Source: an uncultured cyanobacterium (lineage in GTDB: Bacteria > Cyanobacteriota > Cyanobacteriia > Pseudanabaenales > Pseudanabaenaceae). Taken from it: DNA of 8,421 bases. The notes beneath the pieces were generated by a model that was given only the letters and a program-made list of their open reading frames with translations, searched no databases and was not told the DNA's origin. Every line of letters begins with the position of its first letter. Position 1 is the stretch's first letter. This document shows, piece by piece, positions 5,725 to 8,421 of the stretch. Location of the stretch: NCBI GenBank assembly GCA_903819605.1, contig CAIJEA010000035.1, positions 1-8,421 on the forward strand. Reading direction: 5' to 3'. The position numbers were made by a program, and so were the translations under genes.

Positions 5725-6239
5725 GATGTTTCACTGCTATCTCGAATTGTTTGCACAATATCCTGCTGTTCTTCAGAGAGATTGTTATTCGTAAGTAATT
5801 CAGCCATCCCCAAGACTCCATTCATTGGAGTGCGAATTTCGTGACTCATATTAGCGAGAAACTGACTTTTAGATTTGGTGGCTGCTTCGGCGACCTCTTT
5901 TGCTTTTGCTAGAGCTATTTCGGTATGTTTACGCTCACTTATATCTGTAATGTAGCGATTCCAAATGATACTGCCATCAATTTCTTTCTGTGGTGTGGCG
6001 GCACGACCGAATACCCAATTAGCTTGACCATCTTCACGACAAACTCGATATTCACAATACCAAGGAGTGAGGTTAGCGGCAGATTCATCAATAGATTTCG
6101 TAATATATGCCAATTTAGACTTCTGCGTAACATGAGTTATATAAGTAGTTCTGGATCGCTTTGCCATCTTGGTGGTGATGTTTGCCGTTTTTGATTGTCT
6201 TTTGGCTTTGGCAGTGCGGGCATTCCATAGCTTTCTCAT
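5718..6239 (-). pseudogene. Hybrid histidine kinase remnant, upstream part: partial PAS/PAC and HisKA, frameshifted
   Basis: An open frame of 173 codons starts at an ATG with a good ribosome site (GAGGGAG, 6247-6253). Residues 1 to about 45 are basic and do not resemble a kinase; their DNA belongs to a transposase read in another frame. From about residue 46 it is the second half of a PAS domain with a PAC tail (WYCEYRVCREDG, then IIWNRYITDISERK, 60-104). A coiled linker (105-124) leads to a HisKA domain with the H-box SQFLANMSHEIRTPMNG (125-141, phospho-acceptor His133). The frame stops after IRDSSETSF. The expected continuation LLVVINDILDFSK is present in another frame once two bases (about 5725-5726) are skipped, so this is a frameshift and not a natural end. 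It lacks upstream sensor domains and any ATPase domain. A short PAS-HisKA fragment could still be made, but a functional kinase cannot. Confidence 0.82.
6142..6228 (-). mobile_element. Remnant of an insertion-sequence transposase N-terminus (CPxC zinc ribbon)
   Basis: In the frame starting at the ATG 6228-6226, the minus strand reads MECPHCQSQKTIKNGKHHH followed by QDGKAIQNYL. This is the look of the N-terminal zinc ribbon of IS1-like or similar transposases: CPxC, then a KNG turn and a lysine/glutamine-rich strand. The second CxxC pair expected after NYL is lost; the frame runs on as YNSCYAEV and stops at 6115. The fragment therefore joins the PAS remnant at roughly 6105-6141. No complete IS or matching inverted ends are present. 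The exact IS family is not determined. Confidence 0.55.
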
Positions 6240-6265
6240 TTTTTTTCTCCCTCTATTTTCTCATA

Positions 6266-6288
6266 CCACTAATTCAATGACCAGTGCC
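6266..6288 (-). repeat. Possible IS left-end sequence upstream of the transposase remnant
   Basis: On the minus strand this 23-bp segment begins GGCACTGG and ends TTAGTGG, lying about 38-60 bp before the transposase-frame ATG, where an IS left end would be expected. It is only a weak dyad (CACT/AGTG tips), and no partner end is found in the window. The assignment is by position alone. Confidence 0.2.
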
Positions 6289-6350
6289 TAAGTCTCAAGC
6301 TGAAGTCTTAAACTATGAAAGCCTCTATACGAAAGGTTTTGCTACCATAA

Positions 6351-6358
6351 ATTATAGC
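6351..6358 (-). promoter_or_regulatory. Extended -10 promoter candidate reading into the kinase remnant
   Basis: The minus strand reads TGCTATAAT across 6350-6358: a perfect TATAAT (6351-6356) with the TG of an extended -10. No good -35 is seen at 16-18 bp, but extended -10 promoters can do without one. It lies about 112 bp upstream of the remnant's ATG and outside the possible IS end, so it may be an original promoter of the locus. The 217-bp gap 6240-6456 shows no gene. Confidence 0.4.
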
Positions 6359-6456
6359 AATCTGCACATAAGCAATTCTAAAAGATTAGTTTCTTAACGC
6401 TTTATCTTCTTCTATGTAAGTTCGATGGAGTGCACGCCTGAAGGGTACGGTAGTCC

Positions 6457-8319
6457 TCAATTTGAGCTAACTGGACAATTAGGCTTATCAGCAGTTTCCG
6501 CAGGAGCAGGATCAGGAGGTAAAAGAGCAACAATATGTGGTACAGGACGAGGATCATAAGCCATTACTGATTTACCGAGATAAGCCAGTGATGCACTTGC
6601 GCCAGAGTCAAGCATTACCACATCTTGTAAACCAGCTTTTGCCAAAATTTTGCCTAGACTGACAGAATCAATCATCTCCATTGTCACACCAATTACAGGT
6701 CTGCCAGAACGATCAATTCCCCAAAAAGCGCGATCGCGACTAGCATCAAAGCCATAAAGCTTGCCAAAGGATTCCGCAGACTGCGGTTTGCCATCGCGGA
6801 CTAGCCAACCTGCTGCCACAAAAGAATCAGTAACATCCGCTAACTCCAACTTTATATTTTCCAATGAATTGTGTTTAGCCGCATTGAAAGGAATAAATTT
6901 AATTGCCGTAGGACTAATTAACACTAGAGGACGACCATTAAGCAGTGGATTTTCGCCTTTGTTGCCATTATTAAAAACTCCAGCGTTACTAGAAAACTGT
7001 CTCATCACAGGACCGATCATTGTATTGCCATCAATACGTTCTAGAGAGAAAAAGCCTCCATCGACAGCAGCGATCGCATTGGGAGTCATCCCCAAGATCT
7101 CGGCAACCTGAGCACGTTTATCGGCATGAGCCGTCACAACTCGACCACCATAGACGAGGGTTAGCGGTAACCCATCAACTGTAACTTTACGCTTTTCGAC
7201 TGGTGTAGTAAAGTTGACAGTGCCATTACTGACTGTGGGCAAAAAGGAAGATTGACTTGCAGAAGTTGTTCCACTAGATGACTGCTCAATTGCTTCATTA
7301 AATCGTGATTGACCAAATCGCATAATCGATAGCAAGTCATCCGATTCATTCGCTGTGCGCTCTTGTCGCGCATCGAGACTCATCGTCAGAGCTGCCTTAT
7401 ACCCAACGTTTTTTATTTTTTCCTTAGCCCGTTCTGTAAATCCACCTTCAGGATAGGTAAAGTAATCAATGGGGATTCCCAACTCTTTTTCGAGAACTTT
7501 TTTTGATTCCAATACTTCACGTTCAATTTCAGAATCGCTAAGAGTTGTTAAATTATAGTGATTGACTGTATGGGAAGCAATGGTAATGATCCCACTTCTT
7601 TGCATTTCTCTTAATTGATCCCATGTGGCATGAGGTTTTTTGCCTGCTGAACCAACAAAGCGCGTATGTACTGACCAAACCGCAGGATAGTTATATTTCT
7701 TCAGCAATGGGAAGGCATATTTATATTGACCTATATAGTTGTCGTCAAAAGTGAGTAATACAGGCTTTTCGGGTAATTGAGCACCTGTTCGCAAATGGTT
7801 AACCATTCTATCCATTGTGATAGGTGTGTATCCACCGTCTTGGAGTGCTTGGAATTGTTTTTCTAAATCGTCTGGTGTGACATCCCAATCTACATCTTTG
7901 ACTGGAATAATATCGTGATACATAATGATTGGAATTCTTGCAGTGCGAGCCCGATCGCTAATTTGGGGAAACGGTGCAGGCGTGAAGCTGGCTATGAGAT
8001 CGCCATTAATTGCACTACTTAAATTTGAGATGATCGGTAATGGATCGTTGGCGATCGCATTGATCGATCTTACTTGGTAGAGTGAAGCAGTTACGGATTC
8101 AAGGGCGTTGTATTGGCAAAAGGAATTGACACTGCTATTAACGTTGGAGAGATTGGCATTAACGTTAGTTTCACTAGTTACAGAGTCCGAAGATGCTGAG
8201 CGATAGGAAACAAATCGCGAGGCGATCGCTGCACCCATTCCAGTCCCAAGGGCAGCTAATGCTAGCACGATCCAAATCGTGTTCATTCTGCTGTTATTTT
8301 TCCCGTTGCCCCTGCTCAT
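6457..8319 (-). CDS. Membrane-anchored polysaccharide deacetylase fused to a phosphodiester glycosidase (NAGPA-like) domain
   Basis: This 620-residue envelope protein has one N-terminal membrane anchor (about 14-33) after a short basic start, then a Ser/Asn-rich linker (40-125). A NodB-type polysaccharide deacetylase domain follows (about 128-315): IIMYHDI (131-137), LTFDDNY (189-195, metal-binding Asp193 with Asp192), SHTVNH (249-254, His250 and His254) and YPEGG (289-293). Such enzymes remove N- or O-acetyl groups from glycans. A Ser/Thr-rich spacer (346-372) leads to a DUF2233/NAGPA-like phosphodiester glycosidase domain (about 376-600) with AVDGGFF (418-424) and VVMLDSGASASLAY (567-580). 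The motif-1 residue after TFDD is Asn, where Gly is usual. The tail is Pro/Ala-rich. The ATG at 8319 lacks a visible ribosome site; a second ATG at codon 12 also precedes the anchor and could be the true start. The substrate, perhaps peptidoglycan-linked or extracellular polysaccharide, is unknown. Confidence 0.9.
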   Translation of the reverse strand: MSRGNGKNNSRMNTIWIVLALAALGTGMGAAIASRFVSYRSASSDSVTSETNVNANLSNVNSSVNSFCQYNALESVTASLYQVRSINAIANDPLPIISNLSSAINGDLIASFTPAPFPQISDRARTARIPIIMYHDIIPVKDVDWDVTPDDLEKQFQALQDGGYTPITMDRMVNHLRTGAQLPEKPVLLTFDDNYIGQYKYAFPLLKKYNYPAVWSVHTRFVGSAGKKPHATWDQLREMQRSGIITIASHTVNHYNLTTLSDSEIEREVLESKKVLEKELGIPIDYFTYPEGGFTERAKEKIKNVGYKAALTMSLDARQERTANESDDLLSIMRFGQSRFNEAIEQSSSGTTSASQSSFLPTVSNGTVNFTTPVEKRKVTVDGLPLTLVYGGRVVTAHADKRAQVAEILGMTPNAIAAVDGGFFSLERIDGNTMIGPVMRQFSSNAGVFNNGNKGENPLLNGRPLVLISPTAIKFIPFNAAKHNSLENIKLELADVTDSFVAAGWLVRDGKPQSAESFGKLYGFDASRDRAFWGIDRSGRPVIGVTMEMIDSVSLGKILAKAGLQDVVMLDSGASASLAYLGKSVMAYDPRPVPHIVALLPPDPAPAETADKPNCPVSSN

Positions 8320-8354
8320 AAAGATTTATAAATTTTTTGATATTACTAGCGCTT

Positions 8355-8383
8355 ATTTAATCAGACAGCCATCTTGTAAACAA
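8355..8383 (-). promoter_or_regulatory. Weak candidate promoter of the deacetylase gene
   Basis: On the minus strand TTGTTT (8378-8383) and TTAAAT (8355-8360) are separated by 17 bp and lie 36 bp before the start codon. Both boxes match consensus only partly. The -35 box lies inside the dyad described at 8373-8402. Confidence 0.25.
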
Positions 8384-8402
8384 GTACCTAGAGGTATTTA
8401 CA
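8373..8402. promoter_or_regulatory. Compound dyad upstream of the deacetylase gene, possible operator
   Basis: Two contiguous short dyads, CTTGT-aa-ACAAG (8373-8384) and TACCT-ag-AGGTA (8385-8396), sit side by side. The outer pair TGTAAA (8375-8380) and TTTACA (8397-8402) brackets the second dyad. The layout could be a regulator binding site over the -35, or a hairpin. Nothing else is visible between 8320 and the window end. Confidence 0.3.
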
Positions 8403-8421
8403 GCAATTACCGATCAAACGA

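Noticed and set aside
5725..5726. Programmed ribosomal frameshift in the kinase
   Set aside because: No heptameric slippery site or downstream structure is evident, and the missing ATPase domain makes restored translation pointless.
5507..5794. Plus-strand open frame of 95 codons
   Set aside because: Antisense to the HisKA and receiver remnants; composition looks random.
5925..6194. Plus-strand open frame of 89 codons opposite the kinase remnant
   Set aside because: The minus strand carries clear PAS/PAC and HisKA homology; the plus frame has no recognisable content.
6761..7111. Plus-strand open frame of 116 codons
   Set aside because: It lies entirely inside the deacetylase/glycosidase gene on the opposite strand and shows no domain or ribosome site; it is a shadow of that gene.
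100..8229. Scattered GCGATCGC octamers as specific regulatory sites
   Set aside because: They are spread through coding regions in the manner of the known cyanobacterial HIP1 element, so single copies are not taken as operators.

Overview
The window is cyanobacterial. The octamer GCGATCGC (HIP1) occurs about 21 times in 8.4 kb where chance would give well under one. The genes also fit: heme A biosynthesis for a respiratory oxidase, a SigG-like ECF sigma factor and a DUF2993 protein. Base composition and protein style suggest a filamentous or Pseudanabaena-like lineage, but that is an inference.

Layout. Left edge (16-1135, minus strand): a secreted nuclease of the staphylococcal nuclease family, then a small DUF2993 protein. 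These diverge from a plus-strand stress-type cluster (1306-3065): an ECF sigma factor, a translationally overlapping single-span membrane protein that is probably its anti-sigma factor, and an exported Spy/CpxP-like helical protein. A perfect 13-bp hairpin terminator closes the cluster. Next are ctaA and ctaB (3272-5301, plus strand), heme A synthase and heme O synthase, spaced 38 bp apart and ending in a GC-rich hairpin.

The stretch 5356-6288 (minus strand) is a decayed locus. It holds a hybrid sensor histidine kinase that has lost its 5' part, its whole ATPase domain and most of its receiver domain, and that carries a 2-nt frameshift inside the HisKA domain. Its apparent N-terminus is made of DNA that, read in another frame, encodes the CPxC zinc-ribbon start of an insertion-sequence transposase. 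This stretch lies in the only long gap in HIP1 sites.

The right part (6457-8319, minus strand) is a 620-residue membrane-anchored protein joining a NodB-type polysaccharide deacetylase to a NAGPA-like phosphodiester glycosidase domain.

How the genes work together. The sigma/anti-sigma/Spy cluster looks like an envelope-stress circuit. CtaB converts heme B to heme O and CtaA converts heme O to heme A for cytochrome oxidase. The deacetylase-glycosidase probably acts on envelope or extracellular polysaccharide. I found no CRISPR array, tRNA, rRNA or complete mobile element, and no clearly novel multi-gene system. The most unusual points are the layered kinase/IS wreck, the Arg-to-His change at a nuclease catalytic position, and the zinc-motif-free anti-sigma candidate paired with a Spy-like protein.
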